64,000 nucleotides of DNA, taken from positions 136,459,027-136,523,026 of the forward strand of contig OY757013.1 of NCBI GenBank assembly GCA_963580285.1. Reading direction: 5' to 3'. A model generated the notes under the pieces. That model had not been told where the DNA came from and did no database searches. It saw only the letters and a program-made list of their open reading frames with translations. This DNA comes from Lucinisca nassula (taxonomy: Eukaryota > Mollusca > Bivalvia > Lucinida > Lucinidae). Position 1 is the first letter of the stretch; every line of letters starts with the position of its first letter. Both the position numbers and the translations under genes were made by a program. Of this stretch, positions 11,296 through 21,999 are shown piece after piece.

Positions 11296-11370
11296 GGCAA
11301 ACAGTTGGGACCAAGATCTGACTGCTCCTAAAGGGAGCAGTCCGATCTGTGCCCACACTGTTTGCAAAAA
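11296..11370. repeat. Palindrome bounded by GCAAACAG / CTGTTTGC
   Basis: GCAAACAGTTGGGACCAAGA, then CTGCTCC, TAAA, GGGAGCAG, then TGTGCCCACACTGTTTGC. A small foldback with the dispersed CAAACAGT terminal motif. Confidence 0.65.
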
Positions 11371-11545
11371 TGAGTCGTATCCCCGCCGAGTCCGGCAAAA
11401 CTCTTTCGTAGAGATTGATAATGAACACACTCTCCCTTCCTCTGATTCAAGAGGGTTAGCCGCTTATGCACAAGCCTGCTCAGGACAGATGTGGGGCTCT
11501 GTGCATTACCAAATGATGTTGACTGGACAGTTAAGCTCCAAGACA
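11371..11545 (+). mobile_element. SINE S4, head-truncated copy
   Basis: CGAGTCCGGCAAAACTCTTTC, AGATTGATAATGAA and GCCGCTTATGCACAAGCCTG match the body of the tRNA-headed S4 at 31745-32060. Most of the tRNA part is missing. Confidence 0.55.
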
Positions 11546-11661
11546 AATCATATTTATCGTGGTTCTTTTGGTCGTTCAGCATTTTGTAGAAAAAATACTC
11601 CAAAGACTACACGTAATCAGGCTGTGCGTATCTCAACTTTGCAGGTTGTGCATGTCGCATC

Positions 11662-11976
11662 CATCACGATACCTCGACTATATAAATTCTGACCCCCTCC
11701 CCCACCCTTGAAACCCTTTTTATGTAGTAAAACTGGGGTTTAGCATGGGGCAAAGCATATTTTCTTATATCAACTCTAAAATATAGATTGTGGGTACTTG
11801 TTACAACGGCCTCTGTGAGGCTGTTCTAACGGGTACCCACAGCCTATATTTTAACAGAAATAAGAAAACTATCACAATCTTTCACCTTAAAATTATCGCC
11901 TTTTTTTTTTTCTTTTTTGTTGCTTTTCGGTGATAAACTTTACAATGCGTTTGTATAGGCGCGTTTGTTTTGCATG
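11662..11976 (-). mobile_element. Foldback element, family A
   Basis: The left end CATCACGATACCTCGACTAT is decayed. The core GGGTACTTGTTACAACGGCC, apex TCTGTGAGG, is followed by TTTGTATAGGCGCGTTTG near the right end. Confidence 0.8.
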
Positions 11977-12004
11977 TACACTCGACTTAAATATATTGTG
12001 TTCA

Positions 12005-12087
12005 TTGCAAAATTGGAAGCAGTGTCTGCAAAATGACCTCTACAGTGTTGACGGGGACGTTAAACCTCAAATCAAACAAACAAAACC
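12005..12087 (+). mobile_element. SINE-like S1, 3' fragment
   Basis: AAATTGGAAGCAGTGTCTGC, then GTTGACGGGGACGTTAAACC and a CAAACAAACAAAA tail. This 5' truncation fits target-primed reverse transcription. Confidence 0.7.
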
Positions 12088-12230
12088 CATTATCATTTGA
12101 CCGTGCTTCTCAAATTAGTACCATAGTGCGGAGGCACTAAACGGGAAGCAGTAATTCTATTCCGCGCATTGAAAATCCGGGGAACCCGTAATAACATCAG
12201 ATTGGCAATCATATTAAGAATTCACTGCAT

Positions 12231-12570
12231 TGACCATATATGCATTATTTGCTGGTTCCCAGCTTTCGCATAATTATTAGTGGATAAACAGGTAACCGGT
12301 TCACAGCTTTCACATAATCATTATTGGATAAACAGGTAACCAGACACCAAGACCTTTCACATAATTATAGACTGCTACACAGACCATCTATTAATGAATA
12401 GAGTCTATTTTAAAATAGAAGTCTGCCTAGCAGACAGACATAATTATAATTAGATAAACAGGTAACCAGACACCCCAGAGGGGGTGCTGGTAACCTGTTT
12501 GTGCAATAATGATTTCGTGAAATCTGGGAACCAGCAAATAATGTAAATATGGTATATATGTAATGAATAC
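12231..12570. mobile_element. Foldback MITE (TTGCTGGTTCCCAGC ends) with inner insertion, copy 1
   Basis: TGCATTATTTGCTGGTTCCC at the left is mirrored by GGGAACCAGCAAATAATG at the right. The segment AACAGGTAACC is repeated inside. A block around 12385-12455 with its own inverted ends (AGACTGCTA / TAGCAGACAG) appears inserted. Confidence 0.65.
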
Positions 12571-12589
12571 CCTATAAAGCGCCACACAA

Positions 12590-12742
12590 TATTCACCATA
12601 TTTGCATTATTTGCTGGCTCCCAGCTTGCCCATTGTCAATATTGGAAAAACTGGTTACCAGACACCCCTGACCTTTCAAGGTCAGAGGGGTCTGGTTACC
12701 TGTTTTTCCAACAGCAGATAATGCAAATAAGGTGAATAGGGG
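12590..12742. mobile_element. Foldback MITE, copy 2, compact
   Basis: ATTCACCATATTTGCATTAT at the left is mirrored by ATAATGCAAATAAGGTGAAT at the right. The central GGTCTGGTTACC / GGTTACCAGACACC arms meet at CTGACCTTTCAAGGTCAG. It is a nearly complete hairpin. Confidence 0.75.
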
Positions 12743-12779
12743 AAAGGGTGGGGTTAAAAAGAGTCTGAATTAGTTCTTT

Positions 12780-12850
12780 TACTTGATAATGTGGTTCTAG
12801 CGAGTACCGACAATCTTACTGGATTAGAAATATGGAAACATTTTTTATTT
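12780..12850. mobile_element. Half foldback core starting at the apex
   Basis: AATGTGGTTCTAGCGAGTAC is only the right arm of the A/B hairpin; the left arm is absent. Confidence 0.5.
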
Positions 12851-12885
12851 GATTTGTTTAGTTTTTTTTTTTTTTAACTCATCAC

Positions 12886-13045
12886 GAGAAGGCTCTGTGG
12901 TGCAGTTGTTACGCTACTCGCCTTGTATACCAGGGATTGCACGATCGATACCGGGCTTCTCCAGACTTTCGGATGAGTCTTTAAACCGAGGTCCCGTCTC
13001 CGTATGACCTAAGCTGTTAGTGGGACGTAAAATTCAAACACTCAC
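12886..13045 (+). mobile_element. tRNA-derived SINE (S5), copy 1
   Basis: GAAGGCTCTGTGGTGCAGTT gives a box A-like head and GATCGATACCGG a decayed box B. The body CTTCTCCAGACTTTCGGATG and TTTAAACCGAGGTCCCGTCT, with tail AACACTCACTC, is shared with 17149-17310. Confidence 0.7.
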
Positions 13046-13051
13046 TCAATG

Positions 13052-13331
13052 CATCGCGAAAACACGCCTATATAAATTTGACACCATTAAACCCCACTTT
13101 ATATAGTAAAACTGGGGTTTTCAGGGGTATATATTACTTTTCTTATTTCTGCTCAAAAACAGAAATTGTGGGTACTCGTTAGAACCGCCTCGTCGAGACG
13201 GTTCTGACGAGTATCCACAATCTATGTTCTTCAGCAGAAATAAGAAAAAATATCGAAATTTTTCATCTGTAATTTTTCATTTCTGGGTGGTAAAATTTAC
13301 AATGTATTTGTATAGGCGTGTTTTCGTAATG
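13052..13331 (-). mobile_element. Foldback element, family A, full length
   Basis: The ends are CATCGCGAAAACACGCCTAT and GGCGTGTTTTCGTAATG. The core is AGAACCGCCTCGTCGAGACGG. The second stem-loop AACCCCACTTTATATAGTAA lies next to the left end. Confidence 0.9.
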
Positions 13332-13610
13332 TTATGGGAGGTACATCTCAAAACATGGATGTTTTTCCTGTTACCACCGGAAATATAAGGATTCATCCCG
13401 CTCTCGTTTAAGAACAGTAAACACAATATCATACTATTTGATCTGACAACGTCGTCGTTCCTCGAGATATGAACAACACAAAATCATTATATGGCTTTGT
13501 CTAATAAGATCCGAGACAGATATAATAACCGCCAGTCTAATTGCTTGTCACTGTATGAAAAAAATGCTTTCGTACGAAAAACTTTGAGGTCACAGTAAGA
13601 TCTAGTCATT

Positions 13611-13917
13611 TTGTTTAATTTGTTTGATGTGTGGTTAAGCGTCCCATTTAACACTGTAAAGGCCATTTTGGACACGTTGCTTCCAATTTTGTGGGACTTT
13701 TACCCGACATTGAGATGAAATGACAGCTCAAGCCCTGTCGCCCAATGAAACCAATAGGGTTTATAAACATGAACGGGCCGGCTCGCACCGCTTTGCCCGG
13801 GCAGGTTTAGATACTCTAAACGGTTTACCAGTACTCGTATGCGAGTCGGTTTCAGCTCTGCGTGGACGCATCATGCAGCCCCATCTATTTCTTCAAGCCC
13901 AGATGGGCGGAGGCATA
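13611..13917 (-). mobile_element. SINE-like S1, near full length
   Basis: It reads TGTTTGATGTGTGGTTAAGC to CCCAGATGGGCGGAGGC, the reverse complement of the S1 consensus. Confidence 0.7.
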
Positions 13918-13986
13918 AGAGCTAGTCATAGCCATGCATATTCAAAATCGCTAACATCTGTATATCTAACATGCAAACCAATATAA

Positions 13987-14230
13987 TAACACACCCGTGC
14001 GACATAGTGCATTTTTTCTCATTACGATGACACACCCGTGCAAATTGGTGCATTTTTACTCATCTCCAAAATGGCTATTTTTTCTGATGAAAATATGTGA
14101 TATTTTTCTTATAAATACTGCAAACATGGGTTGTGGGTGCTCGTTAGAACCGCCTCAATGAGGCGATTCTAACGAGTACCCACAACATATGTCAGGGAAT
14201 AGAAGAAAAGTAATGTTTACCCATAACTTG
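13987..14230 (+). mobile_element. Foldback element, family B, with duplicated left end and truncated right end
   Basis: ACACACCCGTGCGACATAG at 13990 repeats just before the true left end CATTACGATGACACACCCGT (14020). The core AGAACCGCCTCAATGAGGCG is complete. The right module stops after GTTTACCCATAAC. Confidence 0.8.
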
Positions 14231-14385
14231 AATTAATAGGATTAGAACCAGACAAACTCGGACTGAAGGAAACAAATCATTAAATATTTATTCATTATCC
14301 TGCTGAATAAATCCATTTTGCCACACCATGTCTAAAAATCAACCAATCAAATTGCTGATATAATGTATTCGTTCAGTTAACAAAC

Positions 14386-14785
14386 CATTACGAAAACACG
14401 CCTATACAAATACATTGCCACCTTTATCGCCGAAAAAATGAAGATTTTAAGATGAAAAATTACGATATTTTTCTTGTTTCTGCTCAAAATATAGATTGTA
14501 GGCACTCGTTAGAACCGTCTCATCGAGGCGGTTCTAACGAGTACCCACAATTTATATTTTAGAGCAGAAATAATAAAAATAAGGTATACCCCGGAAACCC
14601 CAGTTTTGCTATATAAAAGTGGGGTTCAAGGGGGTCAAAATTATATAGGCGGTTCTAACGAGTACCCACAATCTATATTTTAGAGCAGAAATAAGAAAAA
14701 ATAGGTATACCCCGGAAACCCCAGTTTTACTATATAAACGTGGGGTTCAAGGGGATCAAAATTATATAGGCGGGTTTTTGTGATG
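14386..14785 (+). mobile_element. Foldback element, family A, with tandemly duplicated right half
   Basis: The left end is CATTACGAAAACACGCCTAT and the right end is GGCGGGTTTTTGTGATG. The stretch from the hairpin apex (GGCGGTTCTAACGAG, 14527) to ATTATATA is repeated at 14648. The repeat junction falls where the right terminus and hairpin arm both read AGGCG. Confidence 0.9.
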
Positions 14786-15520
14786 AACATGTCAAACAGT
14801 ATAGATTCTGCTCAGACCGTTGCTGATCTAAACGTTTATTAAATCTACGACACTGATACCATAACGAATGATGTATATTTCCTGTAATATTCTTCTGAAA
14901 CAATCTCAGTTCCCATATTTTTCCATAGTGGTAGACGGAATTGATCTTCCTCTGGGTGCTGCTGGTAGTTTATCACTAAGTGTCGTTTTCATTCGGTAAC
15001 TTTTGATGGTCACGTTTTTTTTTTATTGTGGCGTTTCCAAGGCAATACGTTTTCATACTCTTTATTTGATTATAGCAAATATATAATTACGAAAACACGC
15101 CTATACAAATATATTGCCAATTTTTTTGGCAAAAGTTAGAAATTTTAAGATGAAAAATTGTGATATTTTTCTTATTTCTGCTCAAAATATAGATTGTAGG
15201 CACTCAGAACCGCCTCATCGAGTTTTTGTGATGAACATGTCAAACAGTGTAGATTCTGCTCAGACCGTTGCTGATCTAAACGTTTATTAAATCTACGATA
15301 CTGAATGATGTATATTTTCTGTAATAGTCTTCTGAAACAATCTCAGTTTCCATATTTTTCCATAGTGATTGCCTCTGGATGCTGCTGGTAGTTTGTCACT
15401 AAGTGTCGTTTTCAATCGGTAACTTTTGATGGTCACGTTTTTTTTGTTGTGGCGTTTCCAAGGCAATACGTTTTCATACTCTTTATTTGATTATAACAAA
15501 TATTATGGTGCTGCACCCAC
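14786..15520 (+). repeat. Second copy of a local tandem duplication
   Basis: The flank after the A element (AACATGTCAAACAGTATAGA to GATTATAGCAAATAT, 14786-15084) recurs at 15234-15505 after a shortened A element. The whole A-plus-flank unit was therefore duplicated, and the second element then lost its right half. Confidence 0.8.
15085..15233 (+). mobile_element. Foldback element, family A, right arm deleted at the apex
   Basis: ATTACGAAAACACGCCTATA runs to AGAACCGCCTCATCGAG and then jumps to the last bases of the terminus, TTTTTGTGATG. Confidence 0.85.
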
Positions 15521-15655
15521 TCGATTTTTTACACGGTACTGGCGCCCGTACCAATTATTTTTGACTAACTACCGAGGCTTGAACAAGTTAATCTTTCCGT
15601 CGTTTAACCGTTCATCGATTATATATGACGGCATAACGATATCATGTTTTAATTA

Positions 15656-15835
15656 AGAAATAGATCAGCTCTAGCTGTGATTTGTTGAATAATTAAATCA
15701 CAGTTTGGAGGTCAGTTGTAAAGTAGATCAAATCACGAGCGCGTAGCGCGCGTGATGTGTCTTCTTACAACTGACCGACAAATTGTGATTTATTACTCAA
15801 CAAATCACAAACTAGAGCTGATCTATTTCGATTCT
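15656..15835. mobile_element. Long palindromic element
   Basis: AAATAGATCAGCTCTAG...TGTGATTTGTTGA at the left is mirrored by TCAACAAATCACA...CTAGAGCTGATCTATTT. Inner arms GGTCAGTTGTAA / TTACAACTGACC flank an apex GAGCGCGTAGCGCGC. There is no coding potential. Confidence 0.75.
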
Positions 15836-16420
15836 AACACGCTGAAAATCGGCAATAATCCTGTTGTTTCCTTCAAAATCTCACAACTTTTCGCCATTGT
15901 TAGAAGAAATCCCGCTAAAATTATCGACTGAAACACATGCCTTTATATTCTTTTCTAACGTTTTCGATGCGAGAAAATGACGTTACACCGTCTTACGTCA
16001 AGGAAATCGACTAGTGACGTCATACATTTGCAGTTTTTAATGACGTCACTCGTCGCGCTCTTCCCTGTCGTGATTTGTTGTAGAATAAAACACAGTTATT
16101 TTCCATTGCCCATATAGGCGCGCTGTGTTAGAATGAAAAATAAATGTTGACAATGAAGTCAGCATTAACATGTTATCGAACATATATAAGGTCAATTGAG
16201 CTGGTATTAAAGGAATATTTGGTGTTTTTAAAAGATTTCCACCATCCTTCATTATAGAAAACGGTATGTTTTCTAATCGTTTTGGTTATTTATTAAATTT
16301 ATTTTTGAACATATTTTTGGGCCATTAACTAGCTAGTCTGGTCAAGTAAAACATGTTGCACTTATAGTTAAGGGTCAGACCCTAGATCAATATGGTATCT
16401 GTTAAGGATTTTGGAGCCAA
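15836..16420. other. No recognisable gene
   Basis: AT-rich sequence with several ACGTCA/TGACGT words (15970-16045) but no supported feature. Confidence 0.4.
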
Positions 16421-16423
16421 TGA

Positions 16424-17012
16424 TTGTTTGTTTGTTTGATTTGTTTGATTTGAGGTTTAACGTCCCCGTCAACACAGTATAGGTCATTTTGGAGACGTTG
16501 TTTCCAATTTTGTGGGACTTTTACCCGACACTGAGATGATATGACATCTCAAGCCCTGCCGCCCAATGAAACCAATCATGGGTTTATAAGCATGGACGGT
16601 CCGACTCGCACCGCTTTGCCTGGCATCACGAAAACACGCCTGTATAATTTTGACCCCCCTTGAACCCCACTTTTATATAGTAAAACTGGGGTATGTAGGG
16701 GTAAATCTTATGTTTCTTATTTCTGCTCAAAATATCGATTGTGGATACTCGTTAGAACCACCTCGAAGAGGCGGTTCTAAGTAGTACCCACAATCTATAT
16801 TTTGAGCAGAAATAAGAAAATTATCACAATTTTTCCTCTCAAATTTTCGTTTTTTATTAGGTAAAATTTAAAATGTATGTGTATAGGCGTGTTTTCGTAA
16901 TGGGACAGGCCTATATCCTCTAAAAGGTTTTGCCAGTACTCGTGTGCAGTCAGTTTCAGCTCTGCGTGGGTGCATCGTGTAGCCCTTCTTCAAGTCCCGA
17001 TGGGCGAGGGCA
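16424..17012 (-). mobile_element. SINE-like S1 interrupted by a family A element
   Basis: The S1 3' half is at 16424-16623 and the 5' half at 16903-17012. Rejoining GCTTTGCCTGG with GGACAGGC restores normal S1 order, which proves the A element arrived later. Confidence 0.8.
16624..16902 (-). mobile_element. Foldback element, family A, inserted in S1
   Basis: The ends are CATCACGAAAACACGCCTGT and GGCGTGTTTTCGTAATG. The core has AGAACCACCTC / GAGGCGGTTCTAAG. At most a 2-bp (GG) target duplication is visible. Confidence 0.9.
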
Positions 17013-17148
17013 GTGGAGCCAATGATAAGGAAATAATTGCATCAGATATAAAACCAAGTAAGGCATTGACCAGACTTTTCAATTTGTACTTCATGTGGCA
17101 AGTGGTGTTCCTCTAGGTTCTATGTTAGGAACTTTATCATTATTATCA

Positions 17149-17310
17149 GAAGCCTCCGTGGTGTAGTGGTTATGATACTTTCCTTGTAAACCAGTGCTCG
17201 CAGGATCGATTTCGGGCTTCTCCAGACTTTCGGATGAGTCTTTAAACCGAGGTTCCGTCTCCGTATGACCTTAGCTGTTTTGTGTGACGTAAATCTTAAA
17301 CACTCACTCA
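17149..17310 (+). mobile_element. tRNA-derived SINE (S5), copy 2
   Basis: CCTCCGTGGTGTAGTGGTTA forms box A and GGATCGATTTCGG a decayed box B. The body CTTCTCCAGACTTTCGGATG and tail AACACTCACTCACTT match copy 1. Confidence 0.72.
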
Positions 17311-17420
17311 CTTATTATTATTATATCATTAAAGAACTGCCGATGAGCAACTGTTAGTCTTTATGATGACACTACCATGTATGATTTTCAATATAATGTA
17401 GAACTACTTGAATCGTTTCC

Positions 17421-17712
17421 GTTTGTTTGAATAGCGTTTTTACGTCCCCGTTAATACTTTGGTGACAATGTGGAGACGGTGCTTTCAGTTTTGTGGGGAT
17501 TTTACCTCACACTGGGATGAAATGGCACCCAAAACCCTGCCGCCCAAACAAACCAAAGGGTTTATATGTAGGGGCGGCCTTACTCCCACAACTTTGCATA
17601 GGCAGGCTGAGACCCACTAAGCGGTTAACCAGTACTCATGAACCGTCGGTTTCAGCTCTGCGTTGAAGCATCCTGCAGCCCAATCTATTCTTCAAACCCC
17701 GATAGGCGGGAA
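17421..17712 (-). mobile_element. SINE-like S1, diverged
   Basis: TTACGTCCCCGTTAATACTT through CCCGATAGGCGGG follows the S1 order with many substitutions. Confidence 0.6.
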
Positions 17713-17920
17713 CCCTTGAATCTACGTTACAATTTTCGCTAAAAGTACTTTATGCTTGGGGCAAACGAAATGGTATGGTTATGAACAAAGTCAAAGCATT
17801 CGTTATGATAAAAAGGAACTTACTAACAAATACCATAGCTTTCCCCTGAAATAGAAAAATAAATTACATTAAAATGATAACCTGCTGTACAATACAGGGC
17901 GTACAAATGGATGAAAATTT

Positions 17921-18203
17921 CATCACGAAAACACGCTTGTATAATTTTGACCCCCACATACCTCACTTTTATATAGTAAAACTGGGGTTTAAGGGGGTAT
18001 ACATTATTTTTTCTTATTTCTGCTCAAAAACATAGATTGTGGTTACTCGATAGAACCGCCTCGTCGAGGCGGTTCTATCGAGTCACCGCAATGTATGTTT
18101 TGAGCAGAAATAAGAAAAATATCACAATTTTTCATCTTAAAATTTCTATTTTTTTTCCCCCAAAAAAATGGCAATGTATTTGAATAGGCGTGTTTTCGTA
18201 ATG
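17921..18203 (-). mobile_element. Foldback element, family A, full length
   Basis: The ends are CATCACGAAAACACGCTTGT and GGCGTGTTTTCGTAATG. The arms carry CTCGATAG / CTATCGAG in place of the usual CTCGTTAG / CTAACGAG, a matched change on both sides. Confidence 0.9.
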
Positions 18204-18739
18204 TTGTTATGGAATAATCAGATTCACTGTTTATGGCGACTAATAACAATTTTTCAATATTTGTCAATAAAGCATAGACTGTTATTAAATAAAGACTACA
18301 TTAAGCCGGGTTTGTAATACTGCTGCACGATTTGGTCTAATGCGTGAAATAGCAATATAAGTAAACTAAATAAGTTACAAAGTCGTGTCTGTGAATTAAT
18401 TCTGTATCAAAATTACGACGGTCGTAATGCCACATTTCAAAGGCTAGATATTCTGTCATTTGATCAGAACGTTTTTTTTGCAATAAAGCAAAGATTATAT
18501 ACACATTTAATAGCAATGTCGCAACTACGTTCAAATGCGTGATGCGAATCGTGAAAGTACTGCGTCGAATTAAAGATCTGTAACCACCAAGAAATATTTA
18601 TTGCCACATTCAAACTATATCTTATTCAAAGGTAGTCAGTCTGCCATACTTACAGTGGGTTTCAGAAGCATACATGATGAGGTATGTGTTTTTTACGGCG
18701 ATACATAAATGCCATTTTTTCGAGTTATAGGTGGTTTTC

Positions 18740-19430
18740 AAAATTCAGTTGCGGTCTGGGTTCAATAAAAGATGCTCTGTATTCAGAAAGCCCCTGGTTT
18801 TCAGTTACCAAATCTTACATTAATAAGATCAGGTTCATTATTGAGAAAGATGCGCGTGTCACTGGCAAACAGTTGGCACAATGTCAGACTTTGGTTCACG
18901 CATGTGTCCACTTCATTCTCAGTGCTCATTGTACCCCGCATTTGCTCAGCGATGAACAGAAACTTCCGAGGGCGAAAATGACACATATACTTCTAAAGAA
19001 GTACCCACATTTTCAGGAAAGGGTAATTGATAGTGTCAGACATGTAACTGGAATGGGGACATGCGTCCATGTTAATGAGTCCAAGTGAAAAGATGATAAT
19101 AGAGTATGGGTTCTGAAACATATCATAAGGGCAACTAATGCTAAACGCCACACTGGCAGCAAAGTAAATGCATTATACCGTTTTCTTCTGAAATTCAGCG
19201 CCACTCTTGCAATTTGCTGTTCCAAACGGTAGGTGTATGGCTTGTAGCTTCTTTAAGAATGTAGTTCTGGAACAAAAATAATAAAACTGGTCTCCAGCAT
19301 GACCATTTATTATAAGGTAATGCTTCAGCCCATAAAACCGTAATTGTTGCCCAAGTTTTACAGCCTTAATTGGCCAATGTATTGTCACACTCTGTCTTAG
19401 CTAAAAGCCAGGCCCCGTCCGATTTTTCCT
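18740..19430 (+). pseudogene. Mariner-type (Tc1/mariner) transposase relic
   Basis: The frame keeps the N-terminal helix-turn-helix region (INKIRFIIEKDARVTGKQLA, then VHFILS) and the conserved PHLLSDEQK followed by KMTHILLKKYPHFQER. The catalytic domain is badly eroded. The first-aspartate block VTGDETW reads VTGMGTC, the HDNA block reads a stop then GNASAHK, and the last-aspartate block survives as APSDF. Several stops, for example after NESK at 19086-19088, break the frame. In intact members this protein cuts and pastes DNA at TA sites; this copy cannot. No TIRs were recognised around it. Confidence 0.85.
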
Positions 19431-19796
19431 CTCCGAATTTACATCGAAAACAAAAAAACACATACCTGTAGGTCATGAAGGTCACCAGGGTATATAGTTC
19501 GCGGGGGGGGGGGGGGGTTGATTTCGAACTTGAAGTTACCCAGACGAAATTAAAAAGTATCAACTTTTAATATTGCGTAACTATTGGTTCCACAGAGGCC
19601 TTTCTGATATTTAATCGTTATCAATGTGGCTACAACCCAAAAAGTTTAAAACAAAAAAGAGATAGGCAAACGCGACAGGCAAAGCAAATCCTCTTCCGAG
19701 CACACTTCAACCATCGCCGGTCAGGAAACAGGCCAACCGCAGACATCAGGTGATGGACGCCTACCGCTCCTTATTAATATCTTGGAGAAAACATGT
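19431..19796. other. No gene; short poly-G run
   Basis: A 15-bp G-run at about 19504-19518 is the only notable item. Confidence 0.5.
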
Positions 19797-20012
19797 CGCA
19801 TTACGAAAACATGCATCATCACGAAAACACGCATATATAATTTTGACCCCAATTAACCCCCTCTTTTATACAGTAGAATTGGGGTTTACATGGGTAAACC
19901 TTATGTTTATTATTTCTGCTCATAATATTGATCACTATTTTCTATCTTAAAATGTTCGTTTTTTCGACGGTAAAGTTTACAGTGTTTTTTGTATAGGCAT
20001 GTTTTCGTATTG
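19797..20012 (-). mobile_element. Foldback element, family A, hairpin core deleted
   Basis: The left terminal motif occurs twice (CATTACGAAAACATG at 19797, CATCACGAAAACACGCATAT at 19817). The right end is GGCATGTTTTCGTATTG. Between TTTCTGCTCATAATATTGAT and CACTATTTTC the whole long hairpin is missing. Confidence 0.8.
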
Positions 20013-20094
20013 TTCAAATATATATAAAAATATTTCAACACAAACAAATAAAATAAAAAATGATAGTTATCAAAATAATCTGATATTATCTGCA

Positions 20095-20268
20095 TAAACA
20101 GAGATATTGGGTACTCGTAGGAACCTCCTCGGCGATGCGGTTCTAACAACTACATGAAACCACAATCTGTTTTTGGGCGGAAATAAGAAAAAATAGTGTG
20201 TACCCTGTTAACCGCAGTTTAACAGCATAAACGTGGGGTTAACAAGGGTGAAAATTATATAGGTATAT
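20095..20268 (+). mobile_element. Foldback element, family A, right part
   Basis: GGGTACTCGTAGGAACCTCC, then GATGCGGTTCTAACAAC and the second stem-loop region GTTAACCGCAGTTTAACAGC, up to AAAATTATATAGG. The left module is absent. Confidence 0.65.
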
Positions 20269-20319
20269 ATACATGTACTATGTAAATCCGTTTTTCTTGG
20301 ATAGAGTAAGATTTACAAG

Positions 20320-20612
20320 TATTACGAAAACACGCCTATACAAATGCATTGCAACCTTTATCGCCGAAAAAATGAAAATTTAAAGATGGATAATTGTGAT
20401 AGGTTTCTTATTTCTACCCAAAATATAGATTGTAGGTACTCGTTAGAACCGCCTAATCGATGCGAACGCCTCATCGAGGCGGTTCTAACGAGTACCCACG
20501 ATCTATATTTAAGGCAGAAATAATAAAAATAAGGTTTACCCCTGTAAACCCTAGTTTTACCATATAATAGTGGGATACAAGGGGGTCAAAATTATATAGG
20601 CGTGTTTTATGT
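20320..20612 (+). mobile_element. Foldback element, family A, apex expanded
   Basis: The ends are ATTACGAAAACACGCCTATA and TTATATAGGCGTGTTTTATG. The apex reads CCGCCTAATCGATGCGAACG before CCTCATCGAGG, which looks like a partial repeat of the left arm tip. Confidence 0.85.
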
Positions 20613-20617
20613 ATTAT

Positions 20618-21030
20618 TGAATTTATCAAACGAGTTGAGGAAAAAGGATAAAATGCGAGGCTTGCCTAGTGCTCATGTTTTAATTGAGTTTAATAAACGA
20701 AATAAGGAAAATGGATAAAATGCGAGGCTTGCCGAGCATTTTATTCCTTTTCCTCAACGAGTTTAATAAATTCAATAATACATGAGCACGAATGCAAGGT
20801 TCTATTTATCCTATGACATTTTATCCACGATTGTTTACAACAATATCAATATTCCGCCATTAGTAAACGCGACGTCGTTAAGGACGTCGTACATGTAACG
20901 TTACGGGACGTTTCTAGCTAATTTGCATATATAATCCACTAGTGGATTATCGAAAATATTACATGGCGTTATTACACTCTCAGACGCGACGTCATCTGAT
21001 AAAGTGATGTTAGTTATTACTTAATTCAAT
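20618..21030 (+). mobile_element. Palindrome-bearing element D, copy 1
   Basis: TATTGAATTTATC...GAGGAAAAAGGATAAAATGC at the left is mirrored by GCATTTTATTCC...TTTAATAAATTCAATA, with loop GAGGCTTGCCGA at 20724-20735. Downstream GCGACGTCGTTAAGGACGTC and ATATAATCCACTAGTGGATT are palindromic too. Copy 2 lies at 42205-43360. Confidence 0.75.
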
Positions 21031-21057
21031 TGCATTGTCAAGCCCAAGGTTGTATAA

Positions 21058-21143
21058 AAGCGATCTTTCCTAATTTCAAACATAGAGTGTAGTTGCTGTA
21101 TATAACCGCCTCATTTTTACGGATACCACGGTCTCTGTTCTGG
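21058..21143. mobile_element. Half foldback core, decayed
   Basis: TCTTTCCTAATTTCAAACAT, then ACCGCCTCAT, then a poorly matched right arm. Confidence 0.35.
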
Positions 21144-21526
21144 GGCCAGTATTATTAGAAACTCGTTATCTCTACATAGGGGTTCCTGATCGTGTCCCTT
21201 ATCAATTAACATAATTTGACATTATATCAATTTGCTTAGGGTGGTTGGGCGAGACAAAAGGTGATGTGTGCCTTGCGTTACTGGCTTACAGTTTGGCAAG
21301 CTCGGCTGTCCTTGGAGCAGGTAAAGGTAGAGTGGGCGGGATATTGTTATTCCTTCTGTTTCAACACGTCCATTTATTTTCCTGTTTCTCCTCTGTTCCT
21401 CACATGCTTTTCCTCTACTATCTCTTCTATTTCTTTTCTGCCTCTCTGGGAGACGACATAAAATGGCAAACAAGGGTTGACTTGTCGTTAAACCCAAATC
21501 AAACAATCAAAATATTATATGTAATC
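21144..21526. other. Unassigned repeat-like stretch
   Basis: It ends with GTCGTTAAACCCAAATCAAA, a retroposon-like tail, and partly resembles 10020-10110. No coding feature is supported. Confidence 0.35.
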
Positions 21527-21999
21527 TGTGTACGTGTATGGCGTGGGATATGTTGCAAAATTCAATAAATAAAATTTATATGCATAAAATACATTTAAAT
21601 GATATATTGAAGTATTTGAATGCAAAATCGGTATGTTGGTGCAATATTTTTTTGTTTTAGATGTAAAAACTTTTTATTTTAAATGCTATATAATTATTTA
21701 AATTGCGAAAATTTATTTCAGTTTAATTTTATATTTAAATGATATGAAATGATTCAAATGCATAAACGCGGTTTAATTTTTCAAAACACAGTTAGATTCG
21801 CAAAAATCATTTAAATGATATAAACTCATTTTAATGCATAAACATGGTTTAATTTTCAAAACACATTTAGATTCACAAAAAATCATTTAGATGCATAAGC
21901 ATGCCGGGAAGGTTAATAGCGTGACGTAGTCAATCGATACCGAGTACAAGTAATAGCTTTACACATAGATATTATTATCCATCAATGGTCTCTATGTTT

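Noticed and set aside
21245..21568. 107-codon hydrophobic frame
   Set aside because: Lies in a retroposon-like stretch; no homology recognised and no conserved pattern.
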